From NCBI GenBank assembly GCA_033239005.1, contig BSQZ01000029.1, positions 421,001 through 485,000 on the forward strand: DNA of 64,000 bases, given 5' to 3'. This document shows, piece after piece, positions 35,676 through 49,004 of the stretch. Under the pieces are notes generated by a model. The model made no database searches. It was not told the DNA's origin and was given only the letters and a program-made list of their open reading frames with translations. The translations under genes and the position numbers were made by a program. Each line of letters starts with the position of its first letter. Positions within the stretch are counted from its first letter, which is position 1. This DNA comes from Lamellibrachia satsuma. Lineage: Eukaryota > Annelida > Polychaeta > Sabellida > Siboglinidae.

Positions 35676-36189
35676 TGTTCCTTAATACAGTTCACTGATG
35701 TTCTTTCAAGGATTAAACAGGATACAGGATTCATTAAGAGGATAGTTATTTTGGGCAATGTATATTAGTAAAAAAGAGCAATTCTTCCGTAGGAGAAATG
35801 CTTAACTAATTGAATCTACCCACAAACACTCAAAACATTTATATATTTATCGTATTGGCTTTTGGCATTTGTATGCATTAATTATACTTGCTTCATCAGT
35901 ATGATACAAGGGATTGCTATATAAAAGAGGAATCATGAATATGTGTATGTGTAAACAAATCAATGTAACACTTCAATTCTCTCCGTTTCCATCATAAGAT
36001 TATATCACACTGTGATTGTAACTATTCATCTTTTAAATATACATGATTTAAAAGAGCATTATATAGAACTGTTCTGCAAACCTATTCTTTACACAGGCGT
36101 AAACACAGCCGAGGTCGCCAGTGGACTGCACAGCTAAAACTAGGTCGCGAGACTGACAGGCTCTATTAGGCCGCGCATATATGAGCAAG

Positions 36190-36500
36190 CCGGCATATAT
36201 CGTACAAGCTCGCCTTCATAAATGATGTTGGTGACAACAGTAAGTCCTGTGTCAAGTCAAAGTAATTATTTGTAGCTAACGGTCATTGCAACCAAACATT
36301 TTTGAAATGGCAGAAAGTTCGATGCAGACCAATGATAATATTTTATCTGCATTTCATTCATCTGCTGTTGTTTTGACCGCATTTGATGAATTAGGTCGGC
36401 CCAGACGCGCCGTCCAGCAGCCAGAAGAATTGTTGACACAACCGCTATTCTTGCAGGTGATGTTGGAGTTGACGTCGACTGTCCAGCACTAATGCCAGTG
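36190..36500 (-). pseudogene. Relative B of the cysteine-rich gene (3' end only)
   Basis: On the minus strand NITCKNSGCVNNSSGCW, then LGRPNSSNAVKTTADE and a stop, aligns with the last residues of the intact gene (IKCYNSGCVRAASGC) and with its 3' untranslated region down to about 36190. Upstream of position 36500 the similarity ends, so the cysteine cluster and the signal exon are missing or too diverged to see. Confidence 0.65.
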
Positions 36501-36639
36501 ACCTTCTTCTTGAACTTATGTCCGAATTATGTTCTTGATAACCCAGTTGCTATGTTTTGGCCTACGTTCATTTCGCTGTAGAATTCTTCGTTTTATGTGA
36601 TGTGATATATAAGTTTGTGCACAAGAGCACATTTATTAC

Positions 36640-36860
36640 TTCAATGTGCCAGCAAGGTCAACAGGCAACACGTGCAGGTCGGGAATAACACGCGCACACT
36701 ATACGTCATCTCTGTAAACTCGTGCTGGGTGTGTTTGCGACCGTGGACACAACTCCTGAGACGCGATGGCAACAGAACAACTGGAGCGGTAAGACGTTGC
36801 TGCTATCTTGTCAGAAATGAACACTACTTAAATAACAATTTGGTTTTATTTCAAGGGTGA
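36640..36860. repeat. Dispersed repeat copy with a single GTGCTGGGTG unit
   Basis: Reads ATACGTCATCTCTGTAAACT then CGTGCTGGGTGTG then CACAACTCCTGAGACGC and GGAGCGGTAAGACG. The same order occurs at 59510-59690 and, with a huge array in the middle, at 32260-33640. Confidence 0.75.
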
Positions 36861-36919
36861 CAAAGTAAGCAAGACTAAAATAATGTTTTGTATGACACTG
36901 TTAAACCAAACCAGACTCT

Positions 36920-37193
<274 letters not shown>

Positions 37194-37724
37194 GCACGCA
37201 CTAAGCACATGTTTTTAGGTAATACTAAATCACATGAACCTGTTCCTTGTAGTGTTGTCGTATGTTATAGTATAGCATAGATTACATATACATGAAATGT
37301 CATGAAGCGGTTGTCTACGTCCAGTGAATTAGTCGCAGCTGGGTCGCACACCTGAAGCCTCCTTTCCATGTATTTAATGCTCCGGTATAAAAATGACGGT
37401 TATTCGGTTTGCAATAAACGCGTTATCGGACGTCCCGTAATACGTATTGGCTGTACTGGTGATGGCTATTTATGTCGGTTTTGTGGACCAACCATACTTT
37501 TAACACATGTTCTAGTGCTACTTAAAATCGCAAGTTCTTTAAATAATGTATCGACAAAATGTAAAACACATGTTTTGTATTGATCTAATATGTAAACAGT
37601 ATGACTATATCAGTATAGACATATGTTTCTTTGTAGAGTACTCATCCAGTGTGCAATCTCTGCGCGAGTATTGTTCAGTGTGCTATGCAGGGGCTTCACT
37701 TCGTGTGTGGAAGTGGGTTGATAT

Positions 37725-38065
37725 ATGTTGGGCCATTGCTGATGTGTCTATCAGACTATCACACAAACGAATTAAAAAATATAATTCCACCGCATTGCAC
37801 AATACACTACAAGGAGTGTGTCGTTACCCTGAATCTTACTACCACGAACTACGCTGGATCACGAAACGAAATGTCCCATACCAATTTATAAAACTTCACA
37901 GTAGGCCCGAGTGGTGTGGTTTCAATTGAAAGATGTCCAGCAATTCAGTGAAGATGCAATTCTCGCAACAATAAACTGTTTTACTGCCTTCTGTTGTTCG
38001 CTCAAACCATAAGTGTACATAAATATTAGTATTTATTTTGAAGTCGCGTGACGGATGCTTCGATA
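37725..38065. repeat. Duplicated non-coding block, copy 2
   Basis: Partner of 35130-35515, see there. Confidence 0.8.
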
Positions 38066-38481
38066 GTGGTTCAACTGTTGCATGCTTAATTTAAAGAAAA
38101 CCGCATTGCGTGTGGATCTGAATGACGACCATTTCAAACAATGACACCGTTTTCTAACTCACGCTATACATACCCTGAAATATTACACATGCTGTAGAGA
38201 GTGAGCTCATTACACTACGTTGTTTACACGACTACCGCACGCTGGGGGTCATTATTGCACCACGGAGAGAACATTTTTACTGCCAACTTCGGTATACATT
38301 TCGCAAGACCGAGTGTTGATCTAATATCAGCCACACTCCAGGAGGACGTGAACATGCATATATGTGACATATGCACATATCAAAGAGCAGACAATTCAAA
38401 AACACATTTCAGTAAAATATGGTGGTATTAAAACGTCATCCTCAACCGATTTAGTCGATCGCGAATCCAGTTAATTGATGT

Positions 38482-38735
<254 letters not shown>

Positions 38736-38739
38736 TGAA

Positions 38740-40460
38740 TAGTTTAAGTAACATTCGTAGTCAATTTAATAAAAAATGCGTATTTCTGTTCAAATCATCG
38801 AAAGCATTTACTTTAACCGTTATATCTGGCGAGGCTCACAATGCTGGATATCCAACATTGTAAACACTGTGCGGATCAATCCCGATCATGGACGTGACTT
38901 TTATCCTATCACTGATCGTATGATCAAATTATGAAATTTCACCATTCGTGAGGATTCAGCGTTTCCATTTCAATTAATCTTTGACCAAGCATTAAGTAAT
39001 TTGAATTTTTTATGATTTCACAAAAAACTATATACAAAAGTTATACAAACGAGTTAACATGTTGCAGTACATACTATGTAGATTTGATAGTTCGCAAAAT
39101 TAATTTGAAATGAAACGATCAAAAACATCGAATTGATGAGGCAAACTTGGGCCGTCTCTTCCTAAGCATATTGAGTTAAGAAGATCTTGGAAGGTGTGAA
39201 GCTGCGATTGTGAATGTAGTGGCAGTTGTCTATCAAGCAATAGACTGATTTGGTGGAAATTCTGGTTAGCTTGTTTTTACTCTCAAGAGGCGATTTAGCA
39301 GCTTTCTACGATTTAATCAAAGATTACAGGACGACAAATATCTACCTAGCTTTGTATGTCTTCCTGATTGTTAATGACCCTTGTCCGCAGTCATACATGG
39401 TGTGCACTTACACATAAGCCAATTTCCTTGATGTATCCTTGCTATTAGAATACATTCCTTGATATCTTATCCTGGGTATTGAGACTTGACTAGTATGAAA
39501 ACCACCTCAACGTAGAATTCCATAGTCCTTTTCCTTTACCACTCTTTTGAGGCAGAGTTGTCTATATATTCAAGCTATATTTTATAATAGACACTTATAC
39601 TGTCCGTTTGCAAGTTTTTATCTGTGCAAACGTGTTTGCCGGTTTCGGCTGATTGAACGGCAGAAACATATTTTATGTGGGACGGAGTTTGTACTGACTG
39701 TCGACGCACCTTCCAACATCGACCTCAACGTATTTACGACAGATCAGACTTGTTTCTATTGAAGATCGACGGTAACCGTTTCGCTGTTCATAATTCAGCC
39801 TACACTTACGTCGGTTCACACAACAGTATGATATCCAGTTCAGAAGTAACACACTCACGTCATCTAGTGAGAAAGCCAGAACCTATGATCAATTACAAAA
39901 ATATAAATGATTGTGCACTTCGCACGAATGTCTTCTAGCTAAAGTAAAACGCAAATATTTTTGTCACTATTTCCTTGGTGACATTTACGTCGTATGTATT
40001 GGTCTCAAGATGTGTACATGGATGAGTAATATGATTACGTTGATCGTTTCATGCTAAACTCTGTCGAATATTCTGGGCTTTTTCATTCGATCTCACTAGT
40101 CGACAACACAAAACTGTCACTCCTTCGTGTAACAGTGAAACGTAATTCTTTGTAATGTTTCGACTAATAGCATAGTGATGCAAATATTAAAGTTAATATG
40201 CCCTACGGTGACACTTGCTATAACACATTTCACTTCGTGGTCCAATGCAGTAATAATAATAAATATCCTACCAAAACCGCAACACTCGACCGTCTGTTAC
40301 GTAGTCGCTTGGCGTGAAACGACCGACGTATTGTGATAAATAATGATGAAGGCAAAGCACCTCCAATTATTCGGGCTGTCATATCAATAATTTTCACAAC
40401 TTAAATGTTGCTTCAAAAGAGTTACGCGGATACCTCGCGTTTAACTTGAAGTCATTAAGA
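38740..40460. other. Non-coding stretch
   Basis: No domain or convincing exon seen. Frames near 39547-39940 are open for 60-90 codons but show no recognisable motif. Confidence 0.4.
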
Positions 40461-40465
40461 GCGAT

Positions 40466-41414
40466 GTAGGGGAAAGTAGTGTTAGTTGAGCCACTGGGCT
40501 ATTTGAGCCACCTATGTTTCCAAGGTAACCACAGCATCGACAGTTAAATGGTACCACCCAGTGATTGAACATGTTATTAGAACGTAATTGATGTGCAATA
40601 CGTGCCATTTGTCACCACTGTCAGAAAATATGAGTTAAAAGTATGTATTTTGATGTTTTTCGAAACGTTTGGTGATTGTGATTAGTGTCTGATGATATGT
40701 AAACTATCAATGCACGTGACCAGACTTTATTATTTCTGCACTTACAAATGGTTTTACTATGCACTGGGAAGAAGATTATTTACATCACTTCGCGCATTAA
40801 TGAGAAGGTAATTAAAAAAAGCTTAATTGTCGAAACGGAGCTAGTCGAGCCACCCAAGGCCAAAGGGAGGGTTAGTTGAGCCACCCAAGGCCAAAGGGAG
40901 GGTTAGTTGAGCAGCGGTTAAAGAACGGAGACGAGTGTTCCTTACCCCAAAATACATAAGGGAATCCATTTTCCAAGCAAATTGGTACACCGGATGGCTA
41001 CGAGGCAATAAATTAGCAATTCGTTATGCTGGTTGCGAGTGGCCTTTAAGTCTATACTAATTAAGTGTATCGACTTATTAATTCAACGTGTAGACTTGTC
41101 AGAGACGTGTTGGGTGAATCGTTATGAACGTTTAGTATAAAGCCTAATTAAATTATGCAAATAAAGCATTTGCACAACTTACGCTACACGGTGGCTCAAT
41201 TTACCCCACACCAAATGTTAGCTGAAACAGCTTACCAACCCTATGTGAATCAGCTACGTATCATTATCTATGCATACTAGATATATTTTCTTGGTAAAAA
41301 ATAATCTACAAATAATAATAGTTTATATGAGTTAAACAAATTGTTTTGACTATGATTGTGCCTTAGACATCAAAAAGAATTAAAACTTGCTCAACTAACA
41401 CTGCCTTCCTCTAC
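40466..41414. mobile_element. 949-bp TIR element without transposase
   Basis: GTAGGGGAAAGTAGTGTTAG at 40466 is mirrored at 41389-41414 with three mismatches in 26 bp. The motif GTTAGTTGAGCCACCCAAGG is tandemly repeated inside at 40860-40910, and an inverted GGTGGCTCAATTTACCCCAC lies at 41190. I see no clear target duplication and no coding capacity. Confidence 0.72.
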
Positions 41415-42000
41415 TTACTCAGTTATGCTTTTCATTAATTCATCACAAGTTCGTGCACTCTCACTGGGGGGGTCTGTTACTGCTGAATAGGATGCCACTT
41501 TTGTTGTGATCTGATGTAAGTGTAGGCTAACTGAGTTAAATGTATGTTTGAAATTGTTTCTAATATGGAACGTAATTGTTCGATGGCACGTCCGATCAAC
41601 ATACAACATGACGAAGCAGTGAGTGGAATATATGTATGGTTTCAATTTATCTTATCTTGATATTATGATGTTGAAGCGGAGAGTTGGCATATGATGTACA
41701 ATATATGTTTTTGAAAGATACCATTAATTTGAACTCAGTTTGTCACAAACGAAACAATGCAACTATCTTTAACGTAGTAGACACATTATGTAAGGTTCAG
41801 TGTTTTCGAGAGAACATCGAAAGATATCGTTTTAGCATGTTATTTTGAATAGCAGTACATATATAGTCAACATTTTATAGCAACGACTATATATAGCTTG
41901 TTGTTGTAGGAATACAATATGTTTAAGTCAACAGTGTTTTACTAAATATTTAACTTATTCTTGGTTATTTTATCAAACCACGGAACAGAAATAAATTTAT
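41415..42000. other. Spacer, no recognised gene
   Basis: Nothing supported here. Confidence 0.4.
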
Positions 42001-42064
42001 TTCTCAGCGGGGTTCATGAGGTATATTTCTGACGGGAAACCAGAACCATCTTAACAGCGCGTGC

Positions 42065-42150
42065 CGTGGGTTGTGTGCAAGCACACATCAAGCAAACACC
42101 CAGCACACATCCAGCACACATCCAGTATACACCCAGCACACACCCAGCTG
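42065..42150. repeat. Short inverted-orientation GTGCTGGATG array
   Basis: CCAGCACACATCCAGCACAC and variants, about six short units, are the reverse complement of the 32.3-33.6 kb array units. Confidence 0.85.
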
Positions 42151-42278
42151 ACGATGAGCAGCAAGTCGAAATGCTTGGAGAAGGGGGATGCCGTGTGCCT
42201 CTCCTCAACAATCAAATATAATATTTGTAATGAGAACCGTGGCTAGGGAGGATTCCTAGGCATTTCTAACTATGTATG

Positions 42279-42350
42279 CAAAGACTGTCAAAACTGCAAA
42301 GACTGTCAAAACTGCAAAGACTGTCAAAACTGCAAAGACTGTCAAAACTG
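42279..42350. repeat. 18-bp tandem repeat, four copies
   Basis: CAAAGACTGTCAAAACTG occurs four times exactly. A paralogous segment at 42590-42645 has the same flanks with one copy only (42609-42626). Confidence 0.95.
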
Positions 42351-42371
42351 AGTTTAGGAAAGGTGTTGTAA

Positions 42372-42600
42372 CAAAAAGTCCAGCACGATACGCTATGAAC
42401 CAATAAAATAAAGAATCAGAATGCGCAAAAAAGTTATGGTTTGTTTCAATAAGTCAACTACAAAAGCAGTGCTACTCAGTACACACAAGATCCACGACAA
42501 AAACATGAAACACTTGCCAGGGTGACGTCTTTATATGTAGATTCAACACGCTACTAAGAAATAAATACTAAAGCTTTTGGCGTCAACAGGCGTTTCTAAC
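42372..42600. repeat. Dispersed repeat X, copy 1
   Basis: AAAAGTCCAGCACGATACGC to TTTTGGCGTCAACAGGCG. Close copies are at 45398-45630 and, more diverged, 62590-62765. No coding capacity. Confidence 0.88.
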
Positions 42601-43009
42601 TATGTATGCAAAGACTGTCAAAACTGAGTTTAGGAAAGGTGTTGCTCTTGGATTATCTGGTAATGCGATATTCGTGTTTTCTTGAAAATGTCCTTTCCTT
42701 AACATAGTGTAACACCATATTATGCTACTCAAATTAGGCTTAATAAGATGCCTAAATGCAGATCAGATCAACATTAATTCAACACTAGTTATCAAAGCTG
42801 TCACAATATTCCAAAGAGTACTGTTTTCAGATCATATCCACCCAAACAAGAGTAATTCTACATCCATTAAAATGTTATGACCAGTCGCGGGCTTCTCTCT
42901 AGCTTTCTACATGTTGTAGTTCTTGGCAGTTTTAATGTTATAAGTGCGTATAATGTTCCAAAAGCAAACATCTGGTAACCAGGGTGCACTGCTACAAAAG
43001 GAACATTCT

Positions 43010-43165
43010 TGCTTGACGCGGTGTCTAGTCATTGGGACTGTTCAAAGCGCTTTACACTTCATCCTCTAGTAGACCTGTCCATTCCAACGCCATCTCGATT
43101 TCTCTTGAAAGCCTTCACATGTCCACTTATGTCTGTAACAGCTGAGTGAGCAACGGTTAAATGAT
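43010..43165 (-). repeat. SINE body fragment
   Basis: TTCAAAGCGCTTTACACTTC...AGACCTGTCCATTCCAACGC parallels the SINE body at 3835-4010; the tRNA head is absent. Confidence 0.65.
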
Positions 43166-43271
43166 GGATGGAAGTTGTTAAATGTTTGTCGTTTCCTAAA
43201 TAAACTGTTATGAATTATGTTCATTGCAACGATAGCTTATATAATTGCTTTGTACTGTATAATTCACATGT

Positions 43272-44739
43272 ATACACACTAGTGCCCTGTGCGGGCCGGG
43301 CTTTGGGTCCAAGCCCGGCCCAGCCCGCAGCCAGCGGGCCGGGCCGGGCCTCTACATAATTTCGCGGGCCGGGCCGGGCCGGGCCTGGGCCTACATACTG
43401 CGGGCCCGGGCCGGGCCTGGGCTGAAAACAATTTAAACACAACGGGCTTGGGCCGGGCCTGGGCCTAGTGTGAGCGGGCCGGGCCGGGCCTGGGCTGGGC
43501 CAGGACATAATAAAAATATTCATACAAAACACCGATTATTACTTTATTTTTTAATAAAAACTGATTATAAATTGTAATTCCAGTTAATGAATGCTTAAAA
43601 TTATTTCTTTAGTATTATATAGTTGCAAATTGAGACCTTGCATGGAATCTAATGGCTGGAAGTAGCCAGCCCTAAATGTTTACTTTAGAAATATTTGCAG
43701 AGGCAGTCAAGCCATGATTAACCATCAACTTATCACCCTTTGACCCTACCAGTGGACATTCTATTGTCTAGGTCTTCCCTCCAAACATTGCCCACCTGAA
43801 TGACCTGCCCACTGCCAAGTGCCCACTAGGCCACTAGTCCACTACCCAGTACCCAACCCAGTTGGTAACTGGTATTTCTCCCCAGTCTTAATTCATTCAC
43901 ACTTGTACTAATTCACACATGTCTGAACCTGATCTGTCTCAGGCTAGTGACTGCACATCTGCTGGAAATGCCACTGGGTGTCTGTGCCAGTGGGTAACAT
44001 TTAATTGAAATATCATATTAAATTATGTTAACTTAGTTGAGCTAATTCAATTAACAATATAAATTGGGGTTATGGCTTGCATATGGGTTAAGTCAGGTTA
44101 GATAAACAAATCTCCTACCTTAACCATAAGCCAATACATTAAAGCCAAATATAACAAATGTTATCATATTTAATAGTAATGACACTAAGAAGTTTTTCTT
44201 TATTTTTCTTCAGGATATTCGTAAGTTTGAAGAAGTTGGTGGTGCTGGAATTTTAGAACTCATCCAACACACTATGGAACATCAGCATAAGAGTAGTACT
44301 CAACTAAGAGCTAAGGATATTATGCCCCATCTCATATATGTTTTTTTTATTTAATAAAACAAACAGTCTGTTTTACAGCTTATTTGTTTTTCGTCTTTGT
44401 TATAAGATTATAGGTTTATCTTCTCTAAACTTAGCGGGCCGCGGGCTTACCCATCTTTGGCCCGCGGGTATGGGCCGGGCCTGGGCCTGAAACTTGCGGG
44501 CTGGGCCGGGCCGGGCCGGGCCGGGCCGGGCCGGGCCGGGCCTGGGCCAAACATTCGCGGTCTGGGATGGGCCTGGGCCGGGCCTGGGCCGGGCCTGGGC
44601 CTAAATTCTAGTTTGCGGGCCTGGGACGGGCCGGGCTTGAAAAATTATTGCGGGCCCGGGCCGGGCCTGGACTCTAACTGCTAATTGCGGGCCGGGCTTG
44701 GGATCAAATTCTAGGCCCGCGCAGGGCACTAATACACAC
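43272..44739. mobile_element. hAT-type element with 8-bp target duplication
   Basis: The element (43280-44731) starts TAGTGCCCTGTGCGGGCC and ends with the inverse, GGCCCGCGCAGGGCACTA. ATACACAC flanks both sides as an 8-bp duplication, the hAT signature. Both ends carry long subterminal GGGCCGGGCC-type repeats that open spurious proline/glycine frames. There is no transposase; the centre holds an exon-like segment (44214-44354). Confidence 0.92.
44214..44354 (+). pseudogene. Captured exon-like segment inside hAT element
   Basis: A strong acceptor (TTTTTCTTTATTTTTCTTCAG) precedes 46 open codons, reading DIRKFEEVGGAGILELIQHT and later QLRAKDIMPHL, then a TAA overlapped by AATAAA at 44353-44358. 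This looks like the last exon of a host gene picked up by the element. I do not recognise the protein. Confidence 0.5.
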
Positions 44740-44774
44740 TAACTCCAAGCTGTTCTGTCATACATTTATCACAT

Positions 44775-45370
44775 TACAGGCCATGGCATTACTCTGGTTG
44801 AAATATGTTGACAGTTTGTCACAACAGAGACACTGTTTTCAGTCATTCATTCTTTCGTTCGTTCGTTCGTTCGTTTGTTCGTTCGTTCTTTCGTTCGTTC
44901 TTTCGTTCGGTTCTTTCGTTCGGTTCTTCATTCATTCATTCGTCCGTTTATTCATTCGTTCATTCATTAGTTTATCATCTAATATTTGTAGTATTAGGTA
45001 GCTCATACATCGCACATTGGCACACTGCTCTAACGCGGGACTCTGTCGTCATCGTTTAATCGGTCGCCCAGGTCCCGAACACAGTGAGTCGCAGTGGCTG
45101 TGATGTACTGCTGGGGAACCGAAGACGATTAACTATGTTCTGACATCAGCCACACACTCCTGCATGCTATACAACTATACTCACGCCCACATCGAGTGGT
45201 TTTTGGCGTATATTTTCTCGCTTTACCCAAGAAGTAGAACATGAAGTTGTTTTTGCGGATGATCTTGGCAGTCAGTGTATAGACAGGGCGATACTGAGCA
45301 TATACTCTAGTTGAATAAACTATGGGTATGGTCGAATAGGAATTTAACCGAGTACCCTGTTGGATCATAA
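44775..45370. repeat. Dispersed repeat Y, copy 1
   Basis: TTACAGGCCATGGCATTACT to AACCGAGTACCCTGTTGGA aligns with 61965-62550. It contains a (TTCG)n tract at 44853-44960 that the partner lacks, and one GTGAGTCGCA unit where the partner has about ten. Confidence 0.85.
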
Positions 45371-45397
45371 CTAACGGTCCTTTGAAAGAATGAAGCC

Positions 45398-45630
45398 TTC
45401 AAAAAAAGTCCAGCACGAAACGCTATGAACCAATAAAATAAAGAATCAGAATGCGCAAAAAAGTTATGGTTTGTTTCAATAAGTCAACTACAAAAGCAGT
45501 GCTACTCAGTACACAAAAGATCCACGCCAACAACACATGAAACACTTGCCAGGATGACGTCTTTATATGTAGATTCAACATGCTACTAAGAAATAAACAC
45601 TAAAGATTTTGGCGTCAACAGGCGTCAGGT
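45398..45630. repeat. Dispersed repeat X, copy 2
   Basis: Nearly identical to 42372-42600, directly after repeat Y. Confidence 0.88.
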
Positions 45631-45779
45631 GGTAGCCATTCGCGTGCGCGGTCGAAACAGTTGCCTCGACCAAGCGTTAGCTCGGTTACCAGATTTAATA
45701 TATCTGTTTATGCGTTAACATGTCACCTCTCAGTTAACTGGATAAGTCACCATAATATCCCTATTTTATGCCACATTAT

Positions 45780-46020
45780 CTGTAAACCAATTTTGTTGTT
45801 AAGCGTATTCACACTGCTTTACACAATCAGTAGATCATTTGTTCCATTCGTTTATCTCCCTCTCTGAGAATGCTAACTGATATCCAATCTACAGTGTTCC
45901 GTCACTAACACCACTTCGTGTACTTAAGTTCTACTAATTTCGTTACGTGTGCAAAAATAAAATAAAATATATGTTTTCATAGCCAACCAACATATCTAAG
46001 CATTTAGTGTCAACTTCTTC
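45780..46020 (-). pseudogene. CR1 3'-end fragment
   Basis: AAGCGTATTCACACTGC...TTTGTTCCATTCGTTTATC aligns with the C-terminal codons and end of the CR1 at 11500-11660, with many changes. Confidence 0.75.
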
Positions 46021-46075
46021 TTGATTTCCTTATATATAATGCTTGTAAGCAACGGGAGCAACGATACAATGATTG

Positions 46076-47502
46076 AGCAGGGTGGCTGCTTTGTTGATGA
46101 TGCAGGGTGGCTGCTTTGTTGATGATGCAGGGTGGCTGCTTTGTTGATGGTGCAGGGTGGCTGCTTTGTTGATGATGCAGGGTGGCTGCTTTGTTGATGA
46201 TGCTTGGTGGCTGCTTTGTTGATGATGCAGGGTGGCTGCTTTGTTGATGATGCAGGGTGGCTGCTTTGTTGATGATGCAGGGTGGCTGCTTTGTTGATGA
46301 TGCAGGGTGGCTGCTTTGTTGATGATGCAGGGTGGCTGCTTTGTTGATGATGCAGGGTGGCTGTTTTGTTGATGATGCAGGGTGGCTGCTTTGTTGATGA
46401 TGCAGGGTGGCTGTTTTGTTGATGATGCAGGGTGGCTGCTTTGTTGGTGATGCAGGGTGGCTGTTTTGTTGATGATGCAGGGTGGCTGCTTTGTTGATGA
46501 TGCAGGGTGGCTGCTTTGTTGATGATGCAGGGTGGCTGCTTTGTTGATGATGCAGGGTGGCTGTTTTGTTGGTGATGCAGGGTGGCTGCTTTGTTGATGA
46601 TGCAGGGTGGCTGTTTTGTTGATGATGCAGGGTGGCTGTTTTGTTGGTGATGCAGGGTGGCTGCTTTGTTGATGATGCAGGGTGGCTGTTTTGTTGATGA
46701 TGCAGGGTGGCTGTTTTGTTGATGATGCAGGGTGGCTGTTTTGTTGGTGATGCAGGGTGGCTGCTTTGTTGATGATGCAGGGTGGCTGCTTTGTTGGTGA
46801 TGCAGGGTGGCTGCTTTGTTGATGATGCAGGGTGGCTGTTTTGTTGATGATGCAGGGTGGCTGCTTTGTTGATGATGCAGGGTGGCTGCTTTGTTGATGA
46901 TGCAGGGTGGCTGCTTTGTTGATGATGCAGGGTGGCTGCTTTGTTGATGATGCAGGGTGGCTGCTTTGTTGATGATGCAGGGTGGCTGCTTTGTTGATGA
47001 TGCAGGGTGGCTGCTTTGTTGATGATGCAGGGTGGCTGCTTTGTTGATGATGCAGGGTGGCTGCTTTGTTGATGATTCAGGGTGGCTGTTTTGTTGATGA
47101 TGCAGGGTGGCTGCTTTGTTGATGATGCAAGGTGGCTGCTTTGTTGATGATGCAGGGTGGCTGCTTTGTTGATGATTCAGGGTGGCTGTTTTGTTGATGA
47201 TGCAGGGTGGCTGCTTTGTTGATGATGCAAGGTGGCTGCTTTGTTGATGATGCAGGGTGGCTGCTTTGTTGATGATTCAGGGTGGCTGTTTTGTTGATGA
47301 TGCAGGGTGGCTGCTTTGTTGATGATGCAAGGTGGCTGCTTTGTTGATGATGCAGGGTGGCTGCTTTGTTGATGATTCAGGGTGGCTGTTTTGTTGATGA
47401 TGCAGGGTGGCTGCTTTGTTGATGATGCAAGGTGGCTGCTTTGTTGATGATGCAGGGTGGCTGCTTTGTTGATGATGCAGGGTAGCTGTTTTGTTGATGA
47501 TG
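46076..47502. repeat. 25-bp minisatellite, about 57 copies
   Basis: Unit GGTGGCTGCTTTGTTGATGATGCAG. Variant GATGATTCAG recurs at 47071, 47171, 47271 and 47371, showing a 100-bp higher-order unit of four monomers near the right end. Confidence 0.97.
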
Positions 47503-47509
47503 CTTCGCA

Positions 47510-48380
47510 GTCCTCGTCGTGTCGTGCTCCTGCATAGCCTCAATACGTGATTTTGTTTCTCTTTAAAACGAAGATGACATATATTATGTGATCTGAAAAT
47601 CACACAACTGAACTCCTTGCTCCTAAAAATGTGGATTTAGCCATACATATCAGCCTTCTGTCTGGTTTCGAAGAAGAAATGTGAGAACAATAGGAAAATA
47701 GTGTGGCGGTCATTTCGAAATCTATGGTAGCGGCCATAAAATAATTTTATATTTGTCATAATAACATTCCATGTTCCCATATGTGGGTCTGGGCGCCAAA
47801 ATCAATATTCTACATGACGCAGGAACCGAGATATAGGCAATGAAGTATATATAGTGATTTGGTTTATTATTTTGATTTGGCTTTTTGATATATTTCTAAG
47901 AAATATAAAGTTAACATATATTTGATCATCTCATGTGCAGTGTTTCCTTTCCAGCTTCATGCATCGTCCTGACATTCCAGGTCCGGATTCTCATTGTCCT
48001 CCTTGGTCTTCACTGCACAGCTTCCTTGCAGCTTTCAGTATGCAGTGTCCTCCTCCTTCGAAGCGAAGGTCATGCTTCTCCCAAGACGTGGTGGTTTAAA
48101 TTTGCCGTTTATTTTTATATAATCCATTGAATCGACTAAGTGCGGCTTAGCCTACTTAGCTTCACCGGTGCTGTGTTGGCCAGCTTTATCCTCTTCCTCC
48201 TAAAATGTAGGGTTGTTTTTTTTGGATATTAAATGTTAACACATACATAAAACATGTCATTACAATTCTAAAAATCAATCAATTTACAAATCCTTAAGCC
48301 AAAGTTACAGATTCTAAAATATTATACATATATAAAATCATAAAAAACGTATGTTTACACTGTCAAAAACATCCACCTTC
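47510..48380. other. Non-coding stretch
   Basis: No domain seen; a 65-codon frame at 47933-48130 has no recognisable motif. Confidence 0.4.
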
Positions 48381-48640
48381 TTATAGGACTATCATGTTGA
48401 AAATGTTAATATTTGTACACATTTTTCCTGTTTTTTTAAAAACACTGTTCTAAAAGATAATAAAGGGTTTTGTAGCATGTGCTATGGGATAGCATCCCAC
48501 AGTTTTGCTCCTCTGTAGGCAAATATTCGCTTATTTATAGACTGTACTTTATGAGTTAAATTTTTGTGCAGTTGCAATTGGTCGTACGTACCATTGCATA
48601 GTATGAATACAATGTAGGGTAAGCTTGGGCAATCCCGCAT
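48380..48640 (-). pseudogene. LINE C-terminal remnant
   Basis: The minus strand reads LQLHKNLTHKVQSINKRIFA, then YRGAKLWDAIP, a stop, and SFRTVFLKK. R-GA-LW--IP followed by a SF---LK tail is typical of jockey-like LINE polymerase ends. The in-frame stop marks decay. Confidence 0.6.
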
Positions 48641-49004
48641 AATAGTCTTATACATTACTATTATATGCGAAAATCGACAGGTAGCGATCCTTGAGTACGA
48701 AATAGTGTCACCATTGAATCATGCCGTCTGTCTTTCACATTCAGAACCACACATGCACACTGCTACATCATGGAAACCATGTCCGCAGCTATCCCATATC
48801 ACCCAGCCGTAGGCAATCACAATTGTTCTATCCCTGTAAAACACAGGTTATGTGCACTGCTGTTCTCATCTATCCAATTGTATAACGGTTTTATGTTTGT
48901 TGATAAAATATAAGTTTCGGTTGTATCGATGAGTAGCATGCCATATTTTATTTTATTTATTTCAACGGGATAATGTTGTGCTTCTGTGATATGTCTCTGT
49001 AATT

